Assembly (NCBI GenBank): GCA_016303265.1
Contig: JAEDLZ010000088.1
Location: forward strand, 1-5,258
Direction: 5' to 3'
DNA: 5,258 nt
DNA from: Clostridiales bacterium
Lineage (GTDB): Bacteria; Bacillota; Clostridia; Monoglobales; Monoglobaceae
The notes beneath the pieces are model-generated. The model was not told where the DNA came from. It did no database searches and was given only the letters and a program-made list of their open reading frames with translations. The position numbers and the translations under genes were made by a program. Below are positions 1-5,258 of this stretch, piece by piece. The first letter of the stretch is position 1. Every line of letters begins with the position of its first letter.

Positions 1-1
1 C

Positions 2-637
2 GCCTTAAGGGTTGAGGGCGAGTACGGCAAGACGGAAATGTGGTATATTGTGGACTGTGAGGAGGGTGCGTCGCTTTATTACGGTTTTAACCGTGAAATA
101 ACCCCGGAGGAATTTGCCGAAAGGATAAAAAACAACACGGTTCTTGAAGTCCTGAACAAGGTGAGCGTAAAGCCCGGAGATGTGTTCTTTATCGAGGCGG
201 GAACGGTTCACGCAATCGGCGAGGGGATAGTTATTTGTGAGATTCAGCAAAATTCAAACACTACCTATCGCGTGTATGACTACGACCGCCGTGACAAGGA
301 CGGAAAGCCAAGGCAGCTGCATATAGAGAGAGCGATTGAGGTTGCAAACCTCAAAAAGGCTCCGGAGATTAGCCCCAAAAAGCGAATCGACGGTGAAACG
401 GTGCTGCTTGCAGAGTGTAAATATTTCACGGCTTTCAAAATGGATATTTCGGGCGAAAAGGAGATTGCGGTGAATAAGGAAAGCTTTAACTCCCTCATTA
501 TATTAAACGGGAGCGGCGAAATAAAAAGCGGCGGCGAAAGTATGAAAATAGAAAAAGGCGACAGTATTTTTGTCCCTGCCGACACGGGTAAATATACCCT
601 TTGCGGAAACATTGAAGTCATACTTTCGAAGGTGTAA
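2..637 (+). CDS. manA: Mannose-6-phosphate isomerase, class I (5' end cut by window edge)
   Basis: This is the C-terminal 211 residues of a type I phosphomannose isomerase, the zinc enzyme that interconverts mannose 6-phosphate and fructose 6-phosphate in the cytoplasm. The frame is open from base 2. The ATG at 38 is not the start, because the conserved GKTEMWYI block begins upstream of it. Counting from base 2, Glu12 of GKTE and His70 of AGTVHAIG match two zinc ligands of the family, and Arg90 in TYRVYDYDR matches the active-site arginine. The QxH ligand motif lies in the missing N-terminal part. The Bacillus-type enzyme is about 315 residues, so roughly 100 are off the window. The C-terminal part (about residues 150-211, with the motif GDSIFVPA) is the usual small second cupin-like region. 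The stop lies 3 nt before the next gene, suggesting co-transcription. Family assignment is firm; the gene's physiological partner pathway is not visible here. Confidence 0.95.
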   Translation, partial: ALRVEGEYGKTEMWYIVDCEEGASLYYGFNREITPEEFAERIKNNTVLEVLNKVSVKPGDVFFIEAGTVHAIGEGIVICEIQQNSNTTYRVYDYDRRDKDGKPRQLHIERAIEVANLKKAPEISPKKRIDGETVLLAECKYFTAFKMDISGEKEIAVNKESFNSLIILNGSGEIKSGGESMKIEKGDSIFVPADTGKYTLCGNIEVILSKV

Positions 638-640
638 AGC

Positions 641-1312
641 ATGGCTCGCTATCTTAAGGCCGCGGTGATTTTTGCTGTTGCTTTTGCCTGTGCGGCAGCG
701 CTTGCGGCGGCTGTAATAAACTTACACATAATAAAAAGCAGCGAAGGGAGTATCGGTGCAAAGATTCCCGAAAATACCGACTGCATAATTGTTCTTGGCG
801 CAGGAGTTAAACCGGACGGCTCGCCCACTCCAATGCTTGAGGACAGGCTGAAAACTGCGGTTGAGCTTTATAAGAGCGGGGCTGCGCCCAAAATCATTAT
901 GAGCGGCGACCACGGACAGAATAATTATGATGAAGTCAACGCAATGAAAAAATATGCCGTTGAGAGAGGGGTTCCTTCAGAGGATATTTTTATGGACCAT
1001 GCGGGCTTTTCAACTTATGAAACCATGTATCGAGCAAAGGAGATATTCAAGGTGGATTCTGCGGTCATAGTGACGCAGAAATATCATATGTACAGAGCCT
1101 TGTACATAGCAAAGGCGCTTGGAATAAATGCCGTAGGCAGAAATTCCGACCCAAGACGGTACGCAGGGCAGACTTACCGTGATTTAAGAGAGGCGGCGGC
1201 AAGGGTTAAGGACTTTTTTGCGGCAATCATAAAGCCCGGGCCGACCTATCTCGGCGACACGGTTCCCGTAAGCGGAAACGGCGATGTTACCAACGATAAG
1301 CCTGTTTACTGA
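641..1312 (+). CDS. SanA/YdcF family (DUF218) membrane-anchored protein
   Basis: A 223-residue protein with one N-terminal hydrophobic segment (about residues 7-30, rich in Ala) followed by a DUF218 domain (about 46-205), so it is probably anchored in the membrane with the domain outside. Family signatures are the strand and turn IIVLGAGV (49-56), the PTPMLEDRL stretch (62-70), IIMSGD (85-90), DEVNAM (97-102), the STYET motif (124-128) and TQKYHMYRA (145-153). The near-terminal PTYLGDTVP (201-209) is typical of the SanA branch. In E. coli SanA affects envelope permeability and vancomycin sensitivity, but no reaction is established, so the function here is only an envelope-related guess. The start is supported by AAGGTG at 629-634, which lies inside the end of manA; with a 3-nt gap the two genes are likely translationally coupled. 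No terminator is obvious after the stop. Confidence 0.88.
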   Translation: MARYLKAAVIFAVAFACAAALAAAVINLHIIKSSEGSIGAKIPENTDCIIVLGAGVKPDGSPTPMLEDRLKTAVELYKSGAAPKIIMSGDHGQNNYDEVNAMKKYAVERGVPSEDIFMDHAGFSTYETMYRAKEIFKVDSAVIVTQKYHMYRALYIAKALGINAVGRNSDPRRYAGQTYRDLREAAARVKDFFAAIIKPGPTYLGDTVPVSGNGDVTNDKPVY

Positions 1313-1460
1313 ATGTAAAAAACGGAAAATTATCAAAGCAAGGATTATGAAAACGGTTTATGTAAATAATAAAAACAATAATCAAAACTGCGGTTAATGA
1401 AAGCGGTAAACAGAAATAAATGACGCTTTCGCTGACACAAAATGAATAGGAGGTAAAGAA

Positions 1461-1769
1461 ATGTCAGTATTGGTTGTAGATAAAAACAATTTTGAAGAAG
1501 AAATTTTAAAAAGTGAAAAGACGGTACTTCTTGATTTCTGGGCAAGCTGGTGCGGCCCCTGCAGAATGGTATCACCCATTGTGGACGAAATAGCGCAGGA
1601 ACATCCTGAAATCAAGGTCGGCAAGGTAAATGTAGATGAGCAGACCGAACTTGCCGAGAAATTTAAAGTGATGAGCATACCGTCCCTGTTCGTTCTGAAA
1701 GGCGGAAAGATTGTTAATCAGGCGGTGGGCGCCAGACCGAAACAGCAGATACTTGATATGTTAAAGTAA
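1461..1769 (+). CDS. trxA: Thioredoxin
   Basis: Complete 102-residue thioredoxin, the small cytoplasmic dithiol protein that reduces disulfides in target proteins and is itself recharged by thioredoxin reductase. The active site WCGPC is at residues 30-34 (Cys31 and Cys34), the buried Asp25 sits in LLDFWA, and the cis-proline is Pro74 in MSIPS; the GG at 81-82 and a C-terminal helix complete the fold. There is no signal peptide or extra domain, and the length is normal for a bacterial TrxA. The start is fixed by a strong AGGAGGT at 1448-1454, 6 nt before the ATG. Its partner reductase gene begins 91 nt downstream on the same strand, so the pair forms a self-contained redox module. The 148-nt gap upstream is AT-rich, and I could not assign a confident promoter there. 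Confidence 0.97.
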   Translation: MSVLVVDKNNFEEEILKSEKTVLLDFWASWCGPCRMVSPIVDEIAQEHPEIKVGKVNVDEQTELAEKFKVMSIPSLFVLKGGKIVNQAVGARPKQQILDMLK

Positions 1770-1773
1770 GCAT

Positions 1774-1840
1774 AAAAGCCGCAGGAAAAATCTGTCTTGC
1801 GACTTTTGGCTTAAAGCGGATTTTAAGCTGCTTTTGCGGC
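1774..1840 (+). other. Structured trxA-trxB intergenic RNA (possible weak terminator/attenuator)
   Basis: Most of the 91-nt spacer between trxA and trxB can fold. Hairpin A pairs 1774-1786 with 1795-1807 (AAAAG/CTTTT, one C/A mismatch, CGCA/TGCG, then GGA/TCT with one wobble) and ends in CTTTT, like a weak intrinsic terminator. Hairpin B is a perfect 7-bp stem, GCTTAAA (1809-1815) with TTTAAGC (1822-1828). A competing long-range helix joins GCCGCA (1778-1783) to TGCGGC (1835-1840) and would destroy hairpin A while enclosing B. The trxB ribosome binding site begins 8 nt after the last paired base. Partial termination or mRNA processing that sets the trxA:trxB ratio is one reading; simple sequence coincidence is the other. 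Confidence 0.35.
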
Positions 1841-1860
1841 GGAAATAAAGGAGGTTTACT

Positions 1861-2799
1861 ATGACATTGCAGAATAAAATCTATGATACGGCGATAATCG
1901 GAGGGGGTCCTGCCGGATATACTGCGGCCCTTTACTGCACAAGAGCCGGTCTTTCAACCGTTGTGCTTGAAAAGCTGGCCGCCGGCGGGCAAATGTGCCG
2001 GACTATGCAGATTGACAATTATCCGGGATTCGAGGATGGCATTGACGGCTATACTCTCGGCTTCAAAATGCAAAAAGGAGCGGAGCGTTTCGGTGTTGAA
2101 ACCGTCAATACCGAGGTTTTGTCGGTAAACCTGACCGGCGGCACAAAGACAATAAAAACCGACATCGGGATTGTCAGGGCAAAAACCGTTATTATAGCAA
2201 CAGGAGCAGAGCATCGTCAACTCGGAACAGAAAAAGAGGCGGAATTTACGGGAAGAGGAGTGAGCTACTGCGCCGCTTGCGACGGAATGCTCTATAAGGG
2301 CAAAACCGCCGCAGTTGTGGGAGGAGGAAACTCCGCCGCATCTGATGCAATACTTTTATCCCGCGTTTGTGAAAAGGTGTATCTCATTCATCGGCGGGAT
2401 ACTCTGAGGGCGGACAAAATTTACCGCGGATTGCTTAAAAATGCCGGAAACATAGAATTTAAGTGGAACAGCACGGTGAAGGAGCTTTTGTGCGGCGAAA
2501 CTTTGTACGGGGTGAAGATAAAAAATGTTCAAAGCGGCAAAACCGAAGAAATTCTGTGTGACGGTTTATTCATAAGCGTTGGACGCTCTCCTTCTTCGGA
2601 GCTTTTCAGGGGACAGCTTGAATTAGACGAAGCCGGATACATCAAAGCGGACGAATCAACCCGGACGAGCATTCCCGGAGTTTTTGCGGCGGGAGATGTA
2701 AGGACAAAGACTGTGCGCCAAATTGTAACCGCTGCGGCAGACGGTGCGGCTGCGGCGCATTATGCGGAAGGATATATTTCAGAAAGAGAAGCATTGTGA
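1861..2799 (+). CDS. trxB: Thioredoxin reductase (NADPH)
   Basis: Complete 312-residue flavoprotein that uses NADPH and FAD to reduce thioredoxin in the cytoplasm. The N-terminal FAD-binding Rossmann motif IIGGGPAGYTAA is at residues 12-23, followed by GGQM (42-45) and NYPGF (53-57). The redox-active pair is Cys137/Cys140 in CAACDG, within the family's CAxCDG pattern. The NADPH domain has VVGGGNSAASDA (152-163) and HRRDTLRA (177-184); the HRRDxxRA arginines suggest use of NADPH rather than ferredoxin. The C-terminal FAD-binding GVFAAGDVR is at 273-281, and the RQIVTAAADGAAAA helix at 286-299. Length is normal. AAGGAGG at 1848-1854, 6 nt before the ATG, decides the start. It lies downstream of trxA on the same strand and is followed by a strong hairpin, so it is probably the last gene of this transcript. 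Confidence 0.97.
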   Translation: MTLQNKIYDTAIIGGGPAGYTAALYCTRAGLSTVVLEKLAAGGQMCRTMQIDNYPGFEDGIDGYTLGFKMQKGAERFGVETVNTEVLSVNLTGGTKTIKTDIGIVRAKTVIIATGAEHRQLGTEKEAEFTGRGVSYCAACDGMLYKGKTAAVVGGGNSAASDAILLSRVCEKVYLIHRRDTLRADKIYRGLLKNAGNIEFKWNSTVKELLCGETLYGVKIKNVQSGKTEEILCDGLFISVGRSPSSELFRGQLELDEAGYIKADESTRTSIPGVFAAGDVRTKTVRQIVTAAADGAAAAHYAEGYISEREAL

Positions 2800-2842
2800 T
2801 TATGTGAGATGCCTCTTAATCCTGCGATTATATGACTTGTGC

Positions 2843-2890
2843 ATTATATAAAGGGTGCGGCAGAAAAATCTGCCGCACCCTTTATATAAT
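2843..2890. terminator. Bidirectional terminator hairpin between trxB and the convergent EIIC-like gene
   Basis: A perfect 22-bp inverted repeat (2843-2864 with 2869-2890) closes a 4-nt AAAA loop. The inner 12 bp are GC-rich (GGGTGCGGCAGA pairing with its complement) and the outer 10 bp are AT-rich, so RNA from either strand has a GC stem followed by a U/A-rich tract (UUUAUAUAAU). It lies 43 nt after the trxB stop and 30 nt after the stop of the convergent minus-strand gene, as expected for a shared terminator. The U tract is interrupted by A residues, so efficiency is uncertain. Confidence 0.85.
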
Positions 2891-2920
2891 CAGCGGATAT
2901 ATTTTTCGCAATTTTGCGAT

Positions 2921-3934
2921 TTATAAATCCAGCTTCAAATCGCCGTCCTTTATCCAGCCGATTTTGCGGAAGGGATATGCAACTATAGGTGTTAAAACTG
3001 CCGGAAGAACAATACAAACAAGAATCATTCCCACCCAGCTCATTGCACCGCCGAAACTTTGGCTTGCCATAACCCCGATGGGGCCGACCAAGCCGCAGGT
3101 TCCCATGCCGGAAGCAACACCGACGCCGTTTTCCATTTTAAAAAGACAGGTCGCAAGAGGCCCTGTTATTGCGGAAACAATAATCGGCGGAATCCAGACT
3201 TTGGGATTTCTGACTATATTACCCATCTGAAGCATTGATGTGCCAAGCCCCTGAGCAACAACTCCGCCCCAGCGGTTTTCCTTAAAGCTCATAACCGCAA
3301 AGCCGACCATCTGGGCGCAGCAGCCTGCCGTTGCCGCACCGCCGGCAAGCCCGATAAGCCCCAAAGACGCACAAATTGCGGCGGAACTGATGGGAAGCGT
3401 CAACACAATGCCGATTGAAATTGAAATCAGAATTCCCATAAAGAAGGGCTGCATCTGCGTGCAAACCATAATGAAATTGCCGAAGGTATTCATAATCCAC
3501 GAAATTCCCGGGCCGATAAGAAGAGCAAGAGCGGTGCCGACTGCAATGGTAACTGTGGGGGTAACCAAAATATCAATTTTTGTTTCCTTTGATACAAGCT
3601 TGCCAAACTCCGCCGCAACAATAACAACAATCAAAGCTCCCAGCGGTCCGCCCAAAGCGTTCGCTCCATAACCTACGGCACATAGAGAGTATAGCACGAG
3701 AGCCGGCACATTAAGCGCACTGCCGATTGCGATTGCCATTGCGCTGCCCTGCGCCGCTTTCGCAAATTCCTGCATTTTATTGAAAAACTCAAGACCGGTT
3801 TTGTCGTATATTGTCCCGAATATTGTTCCTATTAAAAGGGACGCAAAAAGACCGAGCGCCATAGCGCTCATTGCATCTATAAAATACCTTTTGGCAGATA
3901 TTTCAATTCCTTTTTTTCTTAGAAAGTCTTTCAT
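2921..3934 (-). CDS. PTS EIIC-like integral membrane protein (PfoR / PTS_EIIC_2 family)
   Basis: A 337-residue, very hydrophobic protein with roughly eight to ten membrane segments (for example around residues 22-42, 64-85, 96-110, 122-142, 166-180, 185-200, 250-265 and 300-320). It matches the stand-alone EIIC-like family that includes Clostridium perfringens PfoR. The most telling block is residues 205-250: CAQMVGFAVMSFKENRWGG, then QGLGTSMLQMGNI, then NPKVWIPP, followed by GPLATCLFKMENG (258-270) and GMGTCGLVG (276-284). Length is as expected for the family. The family resembles the membrane channel of sugar phosphotransferase systems, but substrates are mostly unknown, and no IIA, IIB or sugar-enzyme gene is adjacent. 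The start is supported by GGAGG (3945-3949, minus strand) 10 nt before the ATG and by a good promoter just upstream. The gene is convergent with trxB and divergent from the ppx-like gene. Membrane transport is likely; phosphorylating activity is unproven. Confidence 0.85.
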   Translation of the reverse strand: MKDFLRKKGIEISAKRYFIDAMSAMALGLFASLLIGTIFGTIYDKTGLEFFNKMQEFAKAAQGSAMAIAIGSALNVPALVLYSLCAVGYGANALGGPLGALIVVIVAAEFGKLVSKETKIDILVTPTVTIAVGTALALLIGPGISWIMNTFGNFIMVCTQMQPFFMGILISISIGIVLTLPISSAAICASLGLIGLAGGAATAGCCAQMVGFAVMSFKENRWGGVVAQGLGTSMLQMGNIVRNPKVWIPPIIVSAITGPLATCLFKMENGVGVASGMGTCGLVGPIGVMASQSFGGAMSWVGMILVCIVLPAVLTPIVAYPFRKIGWIKDGDLKLDL

Positions 3935-3967
3935 TTGTAATTCGCCTCCGAATAGTTATTGAATAAA

Positions 3968-3997
3968 ATTTTACCATAAAAGGGAATATTCTGTCAA
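3968..3997 (-). promoter_or_regulatory. Sigma-A-type promoter for the EIIC-like gene
   Basis: Read on the minus strand, a consensus -35 TTGACA (3992-3997) is followed after 18 nt by TAAAAT (3968-3973), with a TGG extended -10 immediately upstream of the -10 box. Transcription would start near 3961, giving a short leader of about 27 nt that contains the GGAGG site. The match is strong, although expression has not been shown. Confidence 0.75.
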
Positions 3998-4007
3998 TAG
4001 AATTGAC
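3993..4007. promoter_or_regulatory. Perfect dyad spanning both divergent -35 boxes
   Basis: GTCAAT, a 3-nt AGA centre and ATTGAC form a perfect 6-bp inverted repeat. It covers most of the -35 box of each divergent promoter, so a single bound protein or polymerase could block both. Much of the symmetry follows from two facing TTGAC boxes, so a dedicated operator role is unproven. Confidence 0.4.
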
Positions 4008-4031
4008 TTATTTTCGGCGAAGTGATAGAAT
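4003..4031 (+). promoter_or_regulatory. Sigma-A-type promoter for the ppx/gppA-like gene
   Basis: The -35 box TTGACT (4003-4008) is followed by a 17-nt spacer and the -10 box TAGAAT (4026-4031), with an extended -10 TGA just before it. The start point would be near 4038, about 27 nt before the ATG at 4065, and the leader contains AAAGGTGG (4051-4058). Its -35 box lies only 5 nt from the -35 of the divergent promoter. Confidence 0.75.
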
Positions 4032-4064
4032 AAGGGAAAGAACAGGAAATAAAGGTGGGTAAAT

Positions 4065-4967
4065 ATGAACAATACCGCAATTATAGATTTAGGGTCGAAT
4101 TCGGTCAGAATGAGTATTGTTGACCGTGACAGCGGGAAAACCGTTTTGCAGACAAAGAGGGCAATAAAGCTCAGCGAGGGAATGAATTCGGACATGATTC
4201 TCCGCACAGAACCAATCAGGCGGTGCGCTATAGCTCTGCTGGAATTTTCGGACATTATGAGAAAGGCAGGGGTAACAAGCGTCTTTGCCGTTGCAACGGC
4301 GGCGGTGAGAAAGGCGAAAAATCAGGCGGAATTTTTAGAGCAAATTAAACGGGAAACGGGCATTGAGATAAGGGTTATAGACGGAAAAACCGAGTCTGAA
4401 CTTGATTTTCTGGGAGTGATGAGCAAAACGGACATTAAAGATGCCGTAATTCTTGATACAGGCGGCGGAAGCATGGAAATTATCGGCGCAAGGGACGGAA
4501 AGATGATTGACTGCGAAAGCATACAAATCGGGTCGAGAAGTATAAAGGAACTGTTTTTTGAGGGCGGTGAAACCGAAGAGAGCCGAGATAGGGCCAAAAG
4601 AGAGGTTAAAAGAATAATGGACGGCATAAAATGGCTTGACGAATTTTCGGGCGTACCCGTTATAGGCATCGGCGGCTGCAACCGAACCGTGGCAAGAATC
4701 TGCATGGAAGGCGGCGGAAAGGTCGGATACATAGAAAGCTATGAGGCAGACCGTAAAAAGGTTTTTGAGATATTTGATTTAATCGGAAAATGCGAAGTAT
4801 CGGAACGAGGAAATATAAAGGGCATAACTCCCGACAGGACGGATATAATCTACGGCGGACTTTTGCCCCTCATTGTGCTTATGGAAAAGTTAAGCAGCGG
4901 CAGTCTTGTTGTGACCGACGCAGGGCTTCGTGACGGGATAGCTGAAAAAATATGCAAAAAATGTTAA
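4065..4967 (+). CDS. Ppx/GppA family phosphatase (exopolyphosphatase-like, short form)
   Basis: Complete 300-residue member of the ASKHA-fold Ppx/GppA family, whose members remove terminal phosphates from inorganic polyphosphate or convert pppGpp to ppGpp. The phosphate-1 motif IDLGSNSVRM is at residues 7-16, and the conserved ATAAVRKAKN block at 77-86. Glu110 in KTESELDFLGV aligns with the proposed catalytic glutamate. The second phosphate motif is DTGGGSMEI (131-139), followed by GIGGCNRTVAR (201-211), PDRTDIIYGG (256-265) and GLRDGI (287-292). At about 300 residues it lacks the C-terminal HD-like extension of long E. coli-type Ppx, as in many Firmicutes and Actinobacteria. Sequence alone does not separate polyphosphatase from pppGpp phosphatase, so no symbol is assigned. 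AAAGGTGG at 4051-4058 precedes the ATG by 6 nt. The gene has its own promoter and diverges from the EIIC-like gene. Confidence 0.92.
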   Translation: MNNTAIIDLGSNSVRMSIVDRDSGKTVLQTKRAIKLSEGMNSDMILRTEPIRRCAIALLEFSDIMRKAGVTSVFAVATAAVRKAKNQAEFLEQIKRETGIEIRVIDGKTESELDFLGVMSKTDIKDAVILDTGGGSMEIIGARDGKMIDCESIQIGSRSIKELFFEGGETEESRDRAKREVKRIMDGIKWLDEFSGVPVIGIGGCNRTVARICMEGGGKVGYIESYEADRKKVFEIFDLIGKCEVSERGNIKGITPDRTDIIYGGLLPLIVLMEKLSSGSLVVTDAGLRDGIAEKICKKC

Positions 4968-4972
4968 ATTTA

Positions 4973-5004
4973 TGCAACCTTTTACCGGACTTAAAAGTAT
5001 TATA
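4973..5004 (+). promoter_or_regulatory. Candidate ECF-sigma promoter for the exported-protein gene
   Basis: TGCAACC (4973-4979) carries the AAC core typical of -35 elements used by ECF sigma factors. Sixteen nucleotides later AGTATTATA (4996-5004) stands where a CGTC-type ECF -10 element would be. The -10 resembles that pattern only partly, and TATTAT (4998-5003) could instead serve sigma A without a good -35. The element starts 6 nt after the ppx-like stop and about 50 nt before the next ATG. Confidence 0.4.
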
Positions 5005-5054
5005 GACAGAATGGAGAAAATTTTCACCAAAAAAGTTTCACAGGAGGATTTGTT

Positions 5055-5258
5055 ATGAAAAAAATAATCAGTATAATACTTGTGCTGGCGATGGCTATGA
5101 GTATGGTGAGCCTTACGGCGTTTGCCGGGGATGGGCTTGAAAAACTCACATTATCGGTAAAGGAAAGAGCGGAAATTCCAGAAGAATACACAAAGCTTTC
5201 AACAAGCCGATTCTCGTCGGACGAAGGCGAAGTTCTGAGATTATGTTGGGAAAATGAG
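5055..5258 (+). CDS. Exported protein, N-terminal fragment (YcdB/YcdC-like; 3' end cut by window edge)
   Basis: The first 68 codons of a gene that continues past the right edge. Residues 1-24 form a classic signal peptide: MKK, a hydrophobic core (about residues 4-20) and an AFA site, with likely cleavage after Ala24 before GDG. There is no lipobox cysteine, so the product should be released or held by a later domain. The mature start (GLEKLTLSVKERAEIPEEYTK, residues 27-47, written here in outline) resembles the beginning of clostridial secreted proteins with YcdB/YcdC repeats, often carrying S-layer homology domains. That resemblance is from memory of the family and covers only about 40 residues. 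AGGAGG at 5042-5047, 7 nt before the ATG, fixes the start. The protein's function cannot be told from this part. It may be transcribed separately from the upstream ppx-like gene. Confidence 0.75.
   Translation, partial: MKKIISIILVLAMAMSMVSLTAFAGDGLEKLTLSVKERAEIPEEYTKLSTSRFSSDEGEVLRLCWENE

Noticed and set aside
38..637. ATG at 38 as the manA start
   Set aside because: The conserved GKTE zinc-ligand motif lies directly upstream in frame, so the gene begins outside the window.
280..642. 120-codon minus-strand open frame opposite manA
   Set aside because: It is antisense to strongly conserved ManA sequence, with no ribosome site or recognisable motif.
1399..1430. Inverted repeat GAAAGCG/CGCTTTC before trxA
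   Set aside because: A 7-bp stem with an 18-nt loop and no U tract is too weak to call a terminator or regulatory RNA.
1313..1460. Possible promoter for trxA
   Set aside because: Only weak hexamers such as TTATGA (1345-1350) with TAATAA (1367-1372) at 16-nt spacing were found; chance matches are likely in such AT-rich DNA.
2906..2919. Short palindrome TCGCAA-TT-TTGCGA next to the EIIC-like stop
   Set aside because: The 2-nt loop is too tight unless pairs open, and no U tract follows; the 22-bp hairpin nearby is the better terminator.
2832..3230. 132-codon plus-strand open frame
   Set aside because: It runs through the terminator hairpin and antisense to the well-supported EIIC-like gene, has no ribosome binding site, and its translation shows no family signature.
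3282..3671. Further open frames inside the EIIC-like gene on both strands
   Set aside because: All overlap the family-matching frame and lack ribosome sites; they are by-products of its composition.
4322..4732. 136-codon minus-strand open frame opposite the ppx-like gene
   Set aside because: It is antisense to conserved Ppx/GppA motifs and looks like a mirror of that coding sequence.

Overview
The window looks like ordinary chromosomal housekeeping DNA from a Gram-positive anaerobe, most likely class Clostridia (gut Ruminococcaceae/Oscillospiraceae or Lachnospiraceae type). This is an inference from strong AGGAGG-type ribosome binding sites, moderate GC with AT-rich intergenic stretches, a short-form Ppx/GppA protein, a stand-alone PfoR-like EIIC protein, and a secreted protein whose start resembles clostridial YcdB/YcdC proteins. 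No mobile element, CRISPR array, tRNA, rRNA or defence-like cluster was found.

Layout. At the left edge is the 3' two thirds of manA (mannose-6-phosphate isomerase), followed 3 nt later by a SanA/YdcF-family membrane-anchored DUF218 protein; the two probably share a transcript. A 148-nt AT-rich gap leads to trxA, and a structured 91-nt spacer leads to trxB. Together these encode a complete NADPH-thioredoxin reductase-thioredoxin system. A 22-bp perfect hairpin between trxB and the convergent next gene probably terminates transcription from both sides. On the minus strand follows a PTS EIIC-like (PfoR-type) integral membrane protein with no IIA or IIB partner in view. It is divergent from a Ppx/GppA-family phosphatase gene. 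The shared intergenic region holds two good sigma-A-like promoters placed back to back, with a perfect dyad across their -35 boxes. After the phosphatase gene comes a leader with a possible ECF-sigma promoter and a near-palindrome, then the first 68 codons of a signal-peptide-bearing exported protein that runs off the right edge.

The clear functional units are the trxA-trxB redox pair and the manA-sanA pair. The EIIC and ppx genes are linked only by their shared promoter region. I found no convincing undescribed system. The most useful second-look items are the interlocking divergent promoters, the alternative RNA folds between trxA and trxB, and the candidate ECF promoter before the exported protein.
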